From assembly GCA_024278345.1 (NCBI GenBank), contig JAJRTK010000160.1, positions 1 to 17,547 on the forward strand: a stretch of 17,547 nt of DNA, given 5' to 3'. Of this stretch, positions 17,468 through 17,547 are shown piece after piece (position 1 is the first letter of the stretch; every line of letters starts with the position of its first letter). The notes beneath the pieces were generated by a model, which had not been told where the DNA came from, searched no databases, and worked only from the letters and a program-made list of their open reading frames with translations. This stretch comes from a bacterium. Its GTDB lineage: Bacteria; CSSED10-310; JAJRTK01. The position numbers and the translations under genes are program-made.

Positions 17468-17547
17468 CCAGGGAGCTGGCTCCCTGGCGTGGGTCTGGGA
17501 GCGGCGCTCCCAGCGGAGGTCCGGAGGCAGAGCCTCCGCCGGGTTCC
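17468..17547. repeat. Hairpin-array repeat, right copy (cut by window end)
   Basis: Hairpins in order are CCAGGGAGC-TG-GCTCCCTGG (17468-17487), CTGGGAGC-GGC-GCTCCCAG (17495-17513) and GGAGGC-AGA-GCCTCC (17523-17537). Bases 17484-17547 match 1-64 in the same orientation with one loop substitution. This copy shows the left part of the array that is missing at the window start, while the 5' copy shows the right part. Confidence 0.9.

Overview
The window is bacterial chromosome of moderate G+C content with densely packed genes, bounded at both ends by the same hairpin-rich repeat. It opens with an AT-rich stretch carrying DnaA-box-like sequences, followed by the replication and topology genes dnaN, recF, gyrB and gyrA, all on the plus strand. 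This is a classic origin-proximal arrangement, but dnaA is not in view. The GyrB has the long TOPRIM-region insert typical of Gram-negative enzymes. A GWxTD-domain secreted protein and a carboxypeptidase-regulatory/TPR secreted protein are found mostly in Acidobacteriota and in Chlorobi/Ignavibacteria-type lineages. I therefore lean towards an Acidobacteriota-like or related diderm bacterium, but cannot fix the phylum from sequence alone.

Layout: 1-127 is the end of a hairpin-array repeat. 131-640 is a putative oriC or dnaN leader. dnaN (641-1789) and recF (start probably 1824) follow. The 399-base recF-gyrB spacer holds a 154-bp MITE-like insertion with perfect 11-bp terminal inverted repeats and an 8-bp target duplication. 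Next come gyrB (start probably 3336) and gyrA (start probably 5887). From gyrA onward the genes are almost end to end: a DUF4177-like small protein, an NAD-dependent sugar epimerase, a polyprenyl-phosphate sugar-1-phosphate transferase, a GT39-like membrane protein with a C-terminal TPR tail, the GWxTD protein, and the carboxypeptidase-regulatory/TPR protein. A strong hairpin lies at 15088-15115. After it come a DRG/Obg-type GTPase with a C-terminal TGS domain and, convergently on the minus strand, a GT39-like membrane protein whose 5' end runs into the second copy of the hairpin repeat.

Function: dnaN/recF/gyrB/gyrA supply the sliding clamp, gap repair and negative supercoiling. The genes after gyrA look like a cell-surface glycan or envelope module: sugar-nucleotide epimerisation, loading of the first sugar onto undecaprenyl phosphate, polytopic transfer, and exported scaffold or assembly proteins. 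Their tight spacing suggests co-transcription with gyrA.

The most unusual material is the repeat content. The two window ends together imply an element of about 201 bp with 24-bp terminal inverted repeats, a chain of stable hairpins (several with 3-base loops) and a frame that stays open. A separate insertion with a target duplication sits between recF and gyrB. A 27-bp near-identical inverted sequence flanks gyrB on both sides. GyrA also carries non-canonical residues in the quinolone-resistance region and the GyrA box.
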